Positions 1-7,845 of a stretch of DNA of 64,000 nt are shown here, piece after piece; within the stretch, counting starts at the first letter, position 1, and every line of letters begins with the position of its first letter. The notes beneath the pieces were generated by a model. It was not told the DNA's origin and made no database searches. It worked only from the letters and a program-made list of their open reading frames with translations. Position numbers and translations under genes: made by a program. Location: assembly GCA_016286035.1 (NCBI GenBank), contig JAEERY010000080.1, positions 1 through 64,000 on the forward strand, written 5' to 3'. The stretch is from Lachnospiraceae bacterium (GTDB lineage: Bacteria; Bacillota; Clostridia; Lachnospirales; Lachnospiraceae).

Positions 1-399
1 ACAGGCGACTTCCCTAAATACGGTAACGATGATAACAGAGCTGACGAGATCGCTAAGAACCTCGGTAAGGAGTGCATGACAATGATCAGAAGACATCATA
101 CATACAGAGATGGATTCCCGACAATGTCAGTTCTTACAATTACTTCTAACGTAACATATGGTAAGGCAACAGGTAACACACCTGACGGACGTAAGAAAGG
201 TCAGCCTTTCGCACCCGGTGCTAACCCGATGCACGGACGTGATACTCATGGTGCAGTAGCTTCACTTTCATCTGTATCAAAGCTTCCGTTCAACCATTCA
301 CAGGATGGTATCTCTAACACCTTCACCATCATCCCCGGTGCTCTTGGTAAAGAGGATCAGGTATTCGCAGGTGATATCGAGATAGATCTTAACAAATAA
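1..399 (+). CDS. pflB: Pyruvate formate-lyase core domain, 3' part, lacking the glycyl radical domain
   Basis: The frame is open from base 1, so the gene starts upstream of the window; 132 residues are visible. They match the late core of pyruvate formate-lyase (pyruvate + CoA to acetyl-CoA + formate), including the conserved [20 protein letters not shown] stretch and the [10 protein letters not shown] stretch. In usual PFLs the sequence continues after the '[10 protein letters not shown]'-type segment straight into the glycyl radical domain. Here it ends after a 12-residue tail at two adjacent stop codons (TAA TAG). The radical domain is encoded separately at 667-909 in the same frame, with several stops between. 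The Cys-Cys active site lies outside the window. The family call is certain; that the protein works as a split enzyme is inferred. Confidence 0.93.
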   Translation, partial: TGDFPKYGNDDNRADEIAKNLGKECMTMIRRHHTYRDGFPTMSVLTITSNVTYGKATGNTPDGRKKGQPFAPGANPMHGRDTHGAVASLSSVSKLPFNHSQDGISNTFTIIPGALGKEDQVFAGDIEIDLNK

Positions 400-439
400 T
401 AGAAACAGACACATATTCATGCAGAAAGGAGCGCAAAGT

Positions 440-640
440 ATGGATCAGAAGAGTATGATTGATGATTTGGTAGCACAGCTCGATGCCGGAATGGCCAATG
501 GTGTCGGACATGTAAATGTCGATGTTGATGAGAATCAGACATCTGCCACCAAGGAAGTACAGACGCTGGGTTGCGTGGATTGCTCAAAGAATCCCATGGC
601 TTGCAGCGTTCCGACATTGCATGAAGGTATTGACGATTAA
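440..640 (+). CDS. Small Cys-rich protein resembling the start of a glycyl radical domain
   Basis: A 66-residue protein between the PFL core and the separate glycyl radical domain. AAAGGAG at 425-431 places the start at ATG 440 rather than the upstream ATG 419. Residues 7-29 align without gaps to residues 8-30 of the next protein (9 identities in 23, including L-V, L-D, G, H, N-V and V). The rest differs: no RVSGYA radical loop, but a tail with C45, C48 and C55 (CX2CX6C) in a [12 protein letters not shown] context, ending in TLHEGIDD. I do not recognise it as a named family. Its place in a three-gene run and its partial likeness to the radical domain suggest a PFL accessory protein, for example one that occupies the radical-domain site or binds metal or senses redox. 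Function is unknown. Confidence 0.8.
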   Translation: MDQKSMIDDLVAQLDAGMANGVGHVNVDVDENQTSATKEVQTLGCVDCSKNPMACSVPTLHEGIDD

Positions 641-666
641 TCAATTCTAAAAAGGAGGATACGATT

Positions 667-909
667 ATGGCAGCATCAGCAGCACAGGTTAACAACCTTG
701 TATCATTATTAGATGGCTATGCAACAAAGGGTGGACATCACCTTAACGTTAATGTATTGAACAGAGAAACACTTTTGGATGCTCAGGCTCATCCTGAGAA
801 CTATCCTCAGCTTACTATCCGTGTTTCAGGATACGCTGTAAACTTTATCAAGCTTACACCTGAACAGCAGGCAGACGTTATCTCTCGTACATTCCATCAG
901 TCAATCTAA
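667..909 (+). CDS. Stand-alone glycyl radical domain of pyruvate formate-lyase (GrcA/YfiD-like)
   Basis: An 80-residue protein with AAAGGAGG at 651-658 before ATG 667. It consists only of the C-terminal glycyl radical domain of PFL: the GGHHLNVNV stretch (residues 22-30), the [15 protein letters not shown] loop in which Gly55 is the expected radical residue, and the ending [15 protein letters not shown]. coli GrcA/YfiD is a known free radical domain that rescues oxygen-cleaved PFL, but there the main enzyme keeps its own domain. Here the neighbouring core gene ends just before the domain, so this protein probably supplies the only radical domain of that enzyme. PflA, encoded next, would install the radical. 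Domain identity is very secure; the obligate split is an inference from gene structure. Confidence 0.93.
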   Translation: MAASAAQVNNLVSLLDGYATKGGHHLNVNVLNRETLLDAQAHPENYPQLTIRVSGYAVNFIKLTPEQQADVISRTFHQSI

Positions 910-933
910 TTGGAATAAGATAACGATTTATAC

Positions 934-968
934 AGGGGTTGGTCTGTTTGACCGACCCTTGTTTTTTT
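934..968 (+). terminator. Rho-independent terminator of the pfl gene run
   Basis: A GC-rich stem, AGGGGTTGGTC against GACCGACCCT (one G-T pair), with a TGTTT loop and then a run of seven T at 962-968. It follows the glycyl radical domain gene by 25 bases and separates it from pflA. The 3' arm also carries the -35 element of the next promoter. Confidence 0.85.
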
Positions 969-976
969 AGTATGAT
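948..976 (+). promoter_or_regulatory. Promoter of pflA, -35 inside the terminator stem
   Basis: TTGACC (948-953), a 17-base spacer and TATGAT (971-976) form a good sigma-A-type promoter. The -35 box lies within the hairpin of the upstream terminator and the spacer contains its T-run. This predicts that pflA is transcribed independently of the structural PFL genes. Start-site mapping would settle it. Confidence 0.6.
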
Positions 977-1013
977 TGTCTGGTAGACATGACAATGATG
1001 ATCGGAGGTTCAT

Positions 1014-1796
1014 ATGAAAGGCAGGATACATTCTTTACAAAGTTTCGGAACGGTAGACGGACCCGGAGTAAGATATGTTGTGTTTTTGCAGGGATGCCCC
1101 ATGAGATGCGCATATTGCCATAACCCCGACACCTGGGCTATAGGTGCGGGCGAAGAGTATGATGCCGAATATATCATAGAACAGTATCATAGAAATGAAG
1201 GATTTTATACCGGAGGCGGTATAACGGTAACGGGTGGAGAACCGCTGTTACAGATTGATTTTTTGCTGGAATTGTTCACGCTTTGTAAAAGAGACGGAAT
1301 CCATACTGTTATCGATACGTCTGGTATCACTTATAAGCCTGATAACAAGATCTACAATGAAAAGCTTGATAAACTGATGACCATGACAGATCTCGTCATG
1401 CTTGATATAAAGCATATCGATCCCGAAAAACACATAGATCTTACAGGTCAGCCTAATGACGGGATACTCGCATTTGCGAAATACCTGGAAGAAAAAGACA
1501 TACCGGTATGGATAAGACACGTTGTGGTGCCTGGGATAACCGATGATGATTTTTATCTGGATAAGCTGGGATATTTTATAGGCGGACTTAGAAATCTGAA
1601 AGCACTTGACGTATTGCCTTATCATGATCTGGCCAAGCCCAAATACGAAAACCTTGGTATGGATTACAAATTAAAAGATGTTCCGCCGATGGATAAGCAA
1701 AAGGCGATTGAAAAGAAAAAAGTTATCCTTCAGGGTATAAAGAGGCGCAGAGAAGAAGAAGGGATAGTGACAGACTATAAAGAGCATCATATGTAA
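1014..1796 (+). CDS. pflA: Pyruvate formate-lyase activating enzyme
   Basis: A 260-residue radical SAM activase that uses S-adenosylmethionine and a [4Fe-4S] cluster to place the glycyl radical on PFL. The cluster motif CX3CX2C is C28-C32-C35 (GCPMRCAYCHNPDTW), preceded by the typical FGTVDGPGVRYVVFLQ opening; the SAM-binding GGEP follows in TVTGGEPLLQ. GGAGG before ATG 1014 supports the start. It sits just after the split PFL genes but behind a terminator and with its own promoter. Its substrate here would be the separately encoded radical domain, bound or unbound to the core. Length is near the family norm. Confidence 0.95.
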   Translation: MKGRIHSLQSFGTVDGPGVRYVVFLQGCPMRCAYCHNPDTWAIGAGEEYDAEYIIEQYHRNEGFYTGGGITVTGGEPLLQIDFLLELFTLCKRDGIHTVIDTSGITYKPDNKIYNEKLDKLMTMTDLVMLDIKHIDPEKHIDLTGQPNDGILAFAKYLEEKDIPVWIRHVVVPGITDDDFYLDKLGYFIGGLRNLKALDVLPYHDLAKPKYENLGMDYKLKDVPPMDKQKAIEKKKVILQGIKRRREEEGIVTDYKEHHM

Positions 1797-1874
1797 GTTT
1801 TCAAGTGATATGAAAAACTTGATTAATACTATCTGTAAATAGGAATCTTCTTTTTAGCGATCATGTAAAAAGTA

Positions 1875-1903
1875 ATGACTAAGCAGCGAAAAACTGCTAT
1901 AAT
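1875..1903 (+). promoter_or_regulatory. Promoter of the GH18 gene
   Basis: A perfect -10 TATAAT at 1898-1903 lies 17 bases after ATGACT (1875-1880), a partial match to TTGACA. It is about 70 bases before the GTG start at 1975. The -10 box is also the first part of the palindrome at 1898-1947. Confidence 0.6.
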
Positions 1904-1947
1904 AGGGCAGTGTATGTCAGGAAAAACTGACTGCACTGTCTATTATA
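1898..1947. repeat. Nested inverted repeat overlapping the -10 box and leader
   Basis: Outer arms TATAATAGGGCAGTG (1898-1912) and CACTGTCTATTATA (1934-1947) pair apart from a small internal loop. An inner stem GTCAG/CTGAC (1916-1920, 1927-1931) has a GAAAAA loop, and four T follow. As DNA it could be an operator covering the -10 element; as RNA it is a long 5' leader hairpin that could act as an attenuator or stabiliser. Sequence alone does not choose. Confidence 0.6.
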
Positions 1948-1974
1948 TTTTCAAACACAAAGGGGGCAATATTT

Positions 1975-3663
1975 GTGAAGAAATTTATACCTACGATCAT
2001 AGCGATAGTTCTGATCGTACTTATCGGCGGGGGAGTCGTAGCTACAAAGTATATTGAGAAGTATACATACTCAAAAGAAAAACAGGATCTGAATGAATAC
2101 TATGGTCTGTCTCAGGCGGATGATGTGGCGATAGTATGGCAGGACAGCAAGATAGAAACAAAGGCCAAACTGATGGAGGGCAGGGTTTATCTTGATTATG
2201 ATTCCGTATGTGATCTTTTGAATGATCGATTCTATGTTGACTATAACGAAAACTGGTTTATCTACACGACACCTACGGATATCATAAAGTCACATCTTGG
2301 AGAGAGCACCTACATGATTGGTGGCAGCGAACAGGATTTTGGCTGCCCGATCACCATACAGAAGGGTGATGTTTTGTATGTCAGCCTTGATTATGTCAGA
2401 AAGTATACTGCATTTGATTACACACTGTTCAATGACCCTGCACGTATACAGGTCTATACCGAATGGAATGAGCAGACGATCGCAACGATCAATAAGGACA
2501 ATGCGGTCAGATTAAAGGGTGGTGTAAAAAGTCCTATCCTTCGTGAAGTGGTAAAGGGCGAGAAAGTTGTTATACTTGACAGAATGGATACATGGACCAA
2601 GGTTAAGACGGACGATTCTCTTATGGGATACATAGAGAATAAATATCTGGCAGATGAGACGACTACTACGCCTAAAATGGAGAATGACTTTGTAGAACCT
2701 GAGTATACTTCCATTCACAGGGATTATAAGATCAATCTTGCCTGGCATGCAATATACACCAAGGCAGGAAATGATTCATTTGAGGAATATACAGCCGGGA
2801 CCAAAGGCATTAATGTAATATCACCCACATGGTACTCGCTTACTGACAATGAGGGTAATTTCACAAGTTTTGCAGACAGTTCGTATGTAAACAGAGCACA
2901 TGCAAAAGGCATGGAAGTATGGGCGCTTCTTGATAATTTCAATACCGATGTGAATACCAAGGAACTTATGTCTTATACTTCGAAGAGAGAACGACTTATC
3001 AACAACCTTGTGAGTGATGTTCTTTCTTCGGGAGCTGATGGGATCAATCTCGATTTTGAGCAGATCTCATATGAAGCAGGCGAACATTATGTGGAATTTA
3101 TAAGAGAGCTTTCGATCTCCTGCAGAGAAAACGGTCTGGTGCTCTCTGTAGATAACTATGTTCCCAGAGAGTCTACTAATCATTACAACAGAAAAGAACA
3201 GGGAATTGTTGCCGACTACGTGATCATAATGGGATATGATGAGCACTGGGGCAGCGGCGGAGTGGCAGGCTCTGTAGCATCTCTTCCCTATGTTCTTGAC
3301 GGAATAGAGCAGACTTTGAGAGAAGTACCTTCTCAGAAGGTTATAAATGCCGTACCTTTCTACACACGTGTCTGGAAGACCAACGGAGGAGACGTTACCA
3401 GTGAAGCACTCGGTATGGATGCGGCTGCTGCGTTTGTAAAGGATAACGGAATAGATACGGCCTGGGATGATGAATGCTGCCAGTATTACGGCGAAAAGAC
3501 GATGAACGGCATTCTTTATCAGGTATGGCTTGAGGACAATGAATCCATCGCGGCAAAGTTAAGTGTAATGGACAGTCATAACCTTGCCGGAGTAGCGGAG
3601 TGGAAGCTGGGATTTGAGAACAGTTCGGTATGGGACGTTATCGGAGCATATCTGAATAAATAA
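1975..3663 (+). CDS. Membrane-anchored GH18 family glycoside hydrolase with SH3 domain
   Basis: A 562-residue protein starting at GTG 1975 behind AGGGGGC. Residues about 5-24 are one hydrophobic segment, an uncleaved anchor or signal. Residues about 65-165 resemble the copper-amine-oxidase-N-like 'stalk' domain of Firmicute wall proteins, about 175-228 look like a bacterial SH3 domain, and about 255-560 are a GH18 barrel. The GH18 signature is present as DGINLDFE, with D355, D360 and the acid/base E362. Relatives such as YaaH/SleL act on peptidoglycan or cortex glycans between N-acetylglucosamine residues, so wall or spore-cortex remodelling is likely; the exact substrate is not readable. Its promoter region carries a long palindrome. 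Confidence 0.85.
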   Translation: MKKFIPTIIAIVLIVLIGGGVVATKYIEKYTYSKEKQDLNEYYGLSQADDVAIVWQDSKIETKAKLMEGRVYLDYDSVCDLLNDRFYVDYNENWFIYTTPTDIIKSHLGESTYMIGGSEQDFGCPITIQKGDVLYVSLDYVRKYTAFDYTLFNDPARIQVYTEWNEQTIATINKDNAVRLKGGVKSPILREVVKGEKVVILDRMDTWTKVKTDDSLMGYIENKYLADETTTTPKMENDFVEPEYTSIHRDYKINLAWHAIYTKAGNDSFEEYTAGTKGINVISPTWYSLTDNEGNFTSFADSSYVNRAHAKGMEVWALLDNFNTDVNTKELMSYTSKRERLINNLVSDVLSSGADGINLDFEQISYEAGEHYVEFIRELSISCRENGLVLSVDNYVPRESTNHYNRKEQGIVADYVIIMGYDEHWGSGGVAGSVASLPYVLDGIEQTLREVPSQKVINAVPFYTRVWKTNGGDVTSEALGMDAAAAFVKDNGIDTAWDDECCQYYGEKTMNGILYQVWLEDNESIAAKLSVMDSHNLAGVAEWKLGFENSSVWDVIGAYLNK

Positions 3664-3684
3664 TGATCGATAAAGGAATCAGTT

Positions 3685-4650
3685 ATGAAGTGGACAAGGA
3701 TAAGGATCAAGACGACAACTGAAGCTGAGGATATCATAATATCCGAGTTATATGATATAGGATTGGAGGGTGCCCAGATAGAAGATAAGGTACCGCTTAG
3801 TGCTTGGGAAAAAGAGCAGATGTTTGTTGATATACCGCCTCAGACGGAGGAGGATGACGGCATAGCATATCTTAGCTTCTTTGTGGAAGAGGATTCTGAA
3901 CTTAATATAGACATGACACTGGAATCCGTTAGAGAGGTCTTGGATGATATAAGCGAGTTCATGGATATAGGAGAAGGAAGTATAACAGTTGATGAGACCG
4001 AAGATTTAGACTGGATCAACAACTGGAAAAAGTATTTCCATCAGTTTTATATAGATGATCTTTTGGTCATTCCTTCATGGGAGGAAATATCCAAAGAAGA
4101 TGAAAACAGGATGATATTGCGTATAGATCCGGGAACCGCATTCGGAACCGGACTGCATGATACGACACAGCTTTGTGTAAAGCAGATGAAAAAGTATATC
4201 ACGCCTGACAGTGAAGTGCTGGATGTTGGTACGGGAAGCGGTATTCTTGCCATTCTTGCCATCATGTACGGTGCGAAGCATGCATTTGGAACGGACCTTG
4301 ATCCGTGTGCTGTTGGTGCTGTGGCTGACAACATGGAGAAGAACAACATCTCCAAAGATAAATTCGAAATGATCATCGGAAATATCATAGATGACAAGTC
4401 GGTTCAGGATCGTGCAGGATATGAGTGTTATGATATAGTTCTTGCAAATATACTTGCGGGCGTTCTTGTTGATCTGACACCTGTCATAGTGTCTCAGATG
4501 AAGAAGGGTGCGGTTTATATCACCTCAGGCATAATCAACGATAACGATAAAGAGCATCAGGTTATAAAAGCAATGAAAGATGCCGGGCTTACGGTGGTTG
4601 ATGTCAGCTATCAGGGTGAATGGGTCAGTGTAACAGGAAAGAAAGAATAA
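3685..4650 (+). CDS. prmA: Ribosomal protein L11 methyltransferase
   Basis: A 321-residue SAM-dependent methyltransferase that trimethylates ribosomal protein L11. The N-terminal third is the L11-recognition region (opening MKWTRIRIKTTTEAEDII, later DWINNWKKYF). The catalytic fold follows, with GTAFGTGLHDTTQ, motif I DVGTGSGILAI near residue 180 and NILAGVLVDL as the catalytic-loop motif. Only 4 bases separate it from rsmE, a pairing seen in many Firmicutes (B. subtilis yqeT-yqeU). It is the first gene of a four-gene translation and sulfur run. Confidence 0.95.
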   Translation: MKWTRIRIKTTTEAEDIIISELYDIGLEGAQIEDKVPLSAWEKEQMFVDIPPQTEEDDGIAYLSFFVEEDSELNIDMTLESVREVLDDISEFMDIGEGSITVDETEDLDWINNWKKYFHQFYIDDLLVIPSWEEISKEDENRMILRIDPGTAFGTGLHDTTQLCVKQMKKYITPDSEVLDVGTGSGILAILAIMYGAKHAFGTDLDPCAVGAVADNMEKNNISKDKFEMIIGNIIDDKSVQDRAGYECYDIVLANILAGVLVDLTPVIVSQMKKGAVYITSGIINDNDKEHQVIKAMKDAGLTVVDVSYQGEWVSVTGKKE

Positions 4651-4654
4651 TAAG

Positions 4655-5404
4655 ATGCATCAGTTTTTTGTGCCTTCCGAGATGATAGATGTTGATAATA
4701 AGACGGTTACCATCACGGGTACGGATGTAAATCATATAAAAAATGTTCTTCGCATGAAACAGGGTGAGGAGTTCTGTGTATCAACAGGTGAGGATTCGAA
4801 AGAATACAGATGTGCCATAAGAGAATTTCTGAAGGATTCTGTTGATTGTGAACTCAGATTTATAAAGGAAGACAATGTTGAACTGCCTTCAAAGATATAT
4901 CTGTTCCAGGGGCTTGCCAAGGGCGATAAGATGGAAACTGTTATACAAAAAGCAGTGGAACTCGGAGTTTATGAGATCATACCGGTCACGATGGACAGAT
5001 GTGTCATGAAACTGGATGAAAAAAAGATCTCCTCCAGAACTGCAAGGTGGCAGGCTATATCTGAGGCGGCAGCCAAGCAGAGCAAGAGGGCGATCATTCC
5101 GAAGGTGTGTGAACCCATGAGTTTCAAAAATGCAGTTGAGTATGCCAAAGATTTCGATGTCAAGCTGATCCCGTATGAGATGGCAGAAGGAATGTCACAC
5201 ACGAGAGATGTTATATCAAAAATAAAACAGGGTGAGTCTGTAGGTATAATCATCGGACCCGAGGGAGGCATATCTGAAAAAGAGATACAATTGGCAGGAG
5301 AAAACGGATTTGAATCCGTTACTCTTGGTAAGAGGATACTGCGGACTGAGACAGCCGGAATGACGGTTTTAAGTATATTGATGTATCATTTGGAAAGAGA
5401 ATAA
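4655..5404 (+). CDS. rsmE: 16S rRNA m3U1498 methyltransferase
   Basis: A 249-residue SPOUT-class RNA methyltransferase that methylates N3 of U1498 in 16S rRNA. Recognisable segments are the N-terminal HQFFV...HIKNVLRMKQGEEF PUA-like part, LFQGLAKGDKME, the QSKRAI segment, and the C-terminal knot motifs IIIGPEGGIS and LGKRILRTETAG. It starts 5 bases after prmA, and the next gene starts 2 bases after its stop, indicating translational coupling. Length and motifs fit the family with nothing missing. Confidence 0.95.
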   Translation: MHQFFVPSEMIDVDNKTVTITGTDVNHIKNVLRMKQGEEFCVSTGEDSKEYRCAIREFLKDSVDCELRFIKEDNVELPSKIYLFQGLAKGDKMETVIQKAVELGVYEIIPVTMDRCVMKLDEKKISSRTARWQAISEAAAKQSKRAIIPKVCEPMSFKNAVEYAKDFDVKLIPYEMAEGMSHTRDVISKIKQGESVGIIIGPEGGISEKEIQLAGENGFESVTLGKRILRTETAGMTVLSILMYHLERE

Positions 5405-5405
5405 G

Positions 5406-6560
5406 ATGGAGTGCTATTTTGATAATTCCGCAACCACAAGAGTTCATCCCGAGGTTGCAGATACAATACATAAAGTTATGCTTGATGAATACGGCAATCC
5501 GTCAAGCATGCATAAAAAAGGCATGGAAGCCGAGATGATAGTTAGAAATGCCCGTGAAACGATAGCATCTACTTTAAAGGTCGATGACAGATGCATACTG
5601 TTCACTTCGGGCGGTACGGAATCCGACAACATGGCTCTGATAGGATGTGCCGATGCTTATAAGCGTTCGGGAAAGCATATCATAACAACAAAGATAGAAC
5701 ATCCTGCCATACTGAATACATGTAAATATCTTGAAGAAAACGGATATGAAGTAACTTATCTCGGAGTCGATAAGAACGGTCTTGTTGATCTTTCAGAACT
5801 AGAAAACAGTATAAGAGAAGATACCACGATAGTATCCATAATGCATACGAATAACGAGATTGGTGCTGTTGAACCGATAGAAAAAGCGGGAGAGGCTATA
5901 AAAAGGAAAAATCCGTCAACCCTCTTTCATGTTGATGCTGTTCAGGGTTACGGTAAATGGCGCATTTTGCCTTCAAAACAAAACATAGATCTGCTATCCG
6001 TAAGTTCTCATAAGATACACGGACCTAAAGGGATCGGTTTCTTATATATCGGCAACGGTGTAAAGATAAATCCGATCATACACGGAGGAGGGCAGCAGAA
6101 AAACTTAAGATCGGGTACAGAAAATGTTCCGGGCATAGCCGGAATGGCTAAAGCCTGCGAGCTTATATATTCCGATCTGGATAATGCTAACGATCATCTT
6201 TATACAATGAAACAAAGACTGATAGAAGGACTTGATGATATTGAAGATATAAAGATCAATGGTCTTACAGGAAGAGAAAGTGCTCCGCATATACTGAGTG
6301 TTTCATTTGGCTTGGTTCGAAGTGAAGTACTGTTGCATGCGCTTGAAGACAAGGGAATATATGTATCGGCAGGCAGCGCATGCGCATCCAATAAACCGGC
6401 TGTATCGGAGACTCTTAAGGCTATCGGGGTTGAGAAGAGGATGCTTGAGTCGACAATAAGATTCAGTCTGTGCAAAGACAATACTATGGAACAGATAGAT
6501 TACTGTCTTGAAGTTTTACATGATACATTACCGATGTTAAGAAGATTTACAAGACATTAA
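5406..6560 (+). CDS. Cysteine desulfurase, NifS/IscS class, partner of ThiI
   Basis: A 384-residue PLP enzyme that removes sulfur from cysteine as a protein persulfide. The opening YFDNSATTRVHPEV, the PLP lysine K203 in SSHKIHGPKG and the persulfide cysteine C326 in SAGSACASNK are all present. It lies 10 bases before thiI, the same pairing as B. subtilis nifZ-thiI, so its main job is probably sulfur delivery for 4-thiouridine in tRNA, with possible wider use. It could also be called an IscS-type enzyme; no iscU is nearby. Confidence 0.92.
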   Translation: MECYFDNSATTRVHPEVADTIHKVMLDEYGNPSSMHKKGMEAEMIVRNARETIASTLKVDDRCILFTSGGTESDNMALIGCADAYKRSGKHIITTKIEHPAILNTCKYLEENGYEVTYLGVDKNGLVDLSELENSIREDTTIVSIMHTNNEIGAVEPIEKAGEAIKRKNPSTLFHVDAVQGYGKWRILPSKQNIDLLSVSSHKIHGPKGIGFLYIGNGVKINPIIHGGGQQKNLRSGTENVPGIAGMAKACELIYSDLDNANDHLYTMKQRLIEGLDDIEDIKINGLTGRESAPHILSVSFGLVRSEVLLHALEDKGIYVSAGSACASNKPAVSETLKAIGVEKRMLESTIRFSLCKDNTMEQIDYCLEVLHDTLPMLRRFTRH

Positions 6561-6570
6561 GGGAGAAGAT

Positions 6571-7758
6571 ATGTATTCATCATTTCTTATTAAATATGCT
6601 GAAATTGGTATCAAGGGCAAGAACAGATATCTTTTTGAGAATGCGCTTGTCCAGCAGATAAAATATGCCTGCAAACGCTGTGAAGGAGACTTCGAAGTAA
6701 GAAAAGCAGAAGGAAGGATATATGTTGATGCAGTTTCTGATTTTGATTATGACGAACTTATAGACAATCTTAAGACGGTGTTCGGAATATCTGGCATATG
6801 TCCCATGATACAGATAGAGGATAACAGCTTTGATAATCTGTGCAGTGTTATAGTGGATTATTTTGACAGGGAGTATCCTGATAAGAATAAAACTTTTAAG
6901 GTGTTCGCAAGAAGATCACGCAAGTCCTATCCCAAGAACTCCATGGAACTGAATGCCGATATCGGAGAGGTGTTGCTTAATGCATTTCCTGAGCTAAAAG
7001 TTGACGTTCACGATCCTGACATCTGTCTGTATGTGGAAGTAAGGGAAAAGACATATGTCTACTCCCAGATAATACCCGGCCCGGGAGGAATGCCTGTAGG
7101 TACGAACGGTAAGGCGATGCTTTTATTGTCGGGCGGAATAGATTCGCCGGTGGCCGGATATATGATAAGCAAAAGGGGTGTCAAGATCGATGCTGTATAT
7201 TTCCATGCTCCGCCATATACATCCGACAGAGCAAAGCAGAAAGTTATCGATCTGGCAAGACAGGTATCAAAATACAGCGGGCCGATCTATCTTCATGTGA
7301 TCAACTTTACGGATATCCAGCTTGCCATATATGAGAAGTGTCCGCATGATGAGCTTACTATCATAATGAGACGTTATATGATGAGGATAGCTCAGTCGAT
7401 AGCGGAAGAAACAGAGTGTCTCGGACTTATAACGGGTGAATCCATAGGACAGGTTGCCAGCCAGACAATGCACAGTCTTGCATGCACAAATGAAGTATGT
7501 ACTATGCCTGTTTATCGTCCCTGCATAGGTATGGATAAGCAGGAGATCATAAGCATATCCGAAAAGATTGGTACTTATGAGACTTCGATCCTTCCGTTTG
7601 AGGACTGCTGTACGATATTTGTAGCAAAGCATCCCGTGACAAAACCCAATTTAAGCATAATAAAAAGACATGAGCATAATCTTGACGAGGTTATAGATGA
7701 TCTGGTTAAGACAGCGCTTGATACAAAAGAAACGATCATAGTAAAAATAGAGAAATAA
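6571..7758 (+). CDS. thiI: tRNA 4-thiouridine synthase
   Basis: A 395-residue enzyme that adenylates U8 of tRNA and inserts sulfur. The N-terminal ferredoxin-like/THUMP part covers about residues 1-165 (opening SFLIKYAEIGIKGKNRYLFE), and the PP-loop SGGIDSPVAGYM lies near residues 186-197, followed by the adenylation domain (TGESIGQVASQTM). The C-terminal rhodanese domain of E. coli ThiI is absent, as is usual in Firmicutes. It receives sulfur from the desulfurase encoded 10 bases upstream. GGGAGA before ATG 6571 supports the start. Confidence 0.95.
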   Translation: MYSSFLIKYAEIGIKGKNRYLFENALVQQIKYACKRCEGDFEVRKAEGRIYVDAVSDFDYDELIDNLKTVFGISGICPMIQIEDNSFDNLCSVIVDYFDREYPDKNKTFKVFARRSRKSYPKNSMELNADIGEVLLNAFPELKVDVHDPDICLYVEVREKTYVYSQIIPGPGGMPVGTNGKAMLLLSGGIDSPVAGYMISKRGVKIDAVYFHAPPYTSDRAKQKVIDLARQVSKYSGPIYLHVINFTDIQLAIYEKCPHDELTIIMRRYMMRIAQSIAEETECLGLITGESIGQVASQTMHSLACTNEVCTMPVYRPCIGMDKQEIISISEKIGTYETSILPFEDCCTIFVAKHPVTKPNLSIIKRHEHNLDEVIDDLVKTALDTKETIIVKIEK

Positions 7759-7761
7759 AAA

Positions 7762-7785
7762 AACGCAAGACTTTTGTCTTGCGTT
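7762..7785. terminator. Bidirectional terminator between thiI and the HPr-like gene
   Basis: A perfect 10-bp stem, AACGCAAGAC/GTCTTGCGTT, with a TTTT loop. An A-run on the left reads as a T-run on the - strand, and CTTTTT follows on the right. It can end thiI on the + strand and the convergent HPr-like gene on the - strand. Confidence 0.85.
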
Positions 7786-7800
7786 AAACTCTTTTTAAAT

Positions 7801-7836
7801 GACCGGATGACCGGTCGACTGTGCTTAAATACTCAG
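7801..7836. repeat. Two short hairpins after the HPr-like gene
   Basis: GACCGG-ATGA-CCGGTC at 7801-7816 is a perfect 6-bp stem, and a GTGCT/AGCAC stem follows at about 7821-7839. They lie between the 3' end of the - strand HPr-like gene and the shared terminator, so they would sit in its 3' untranslated region. Their role is unknown. Confidence 0.4.
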
Positions 7837-7845
7837 CACTTACGA

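Noticed and set aside
399-667. A frameshift or sequencing error as the cause of the split PFL
   Set aside because: Core and radical domain are in the same frame but separated by two adjacent stops, a full extra gene and two strong ribosome sites, which a single error cannot produce.
1875-2057. Open frame over the promoter and start of the GH18 gene
   Set aside because: It overlaps the promoter, the palindrome and the true GTG start in another frame and has no protein-like features or ribosome site.
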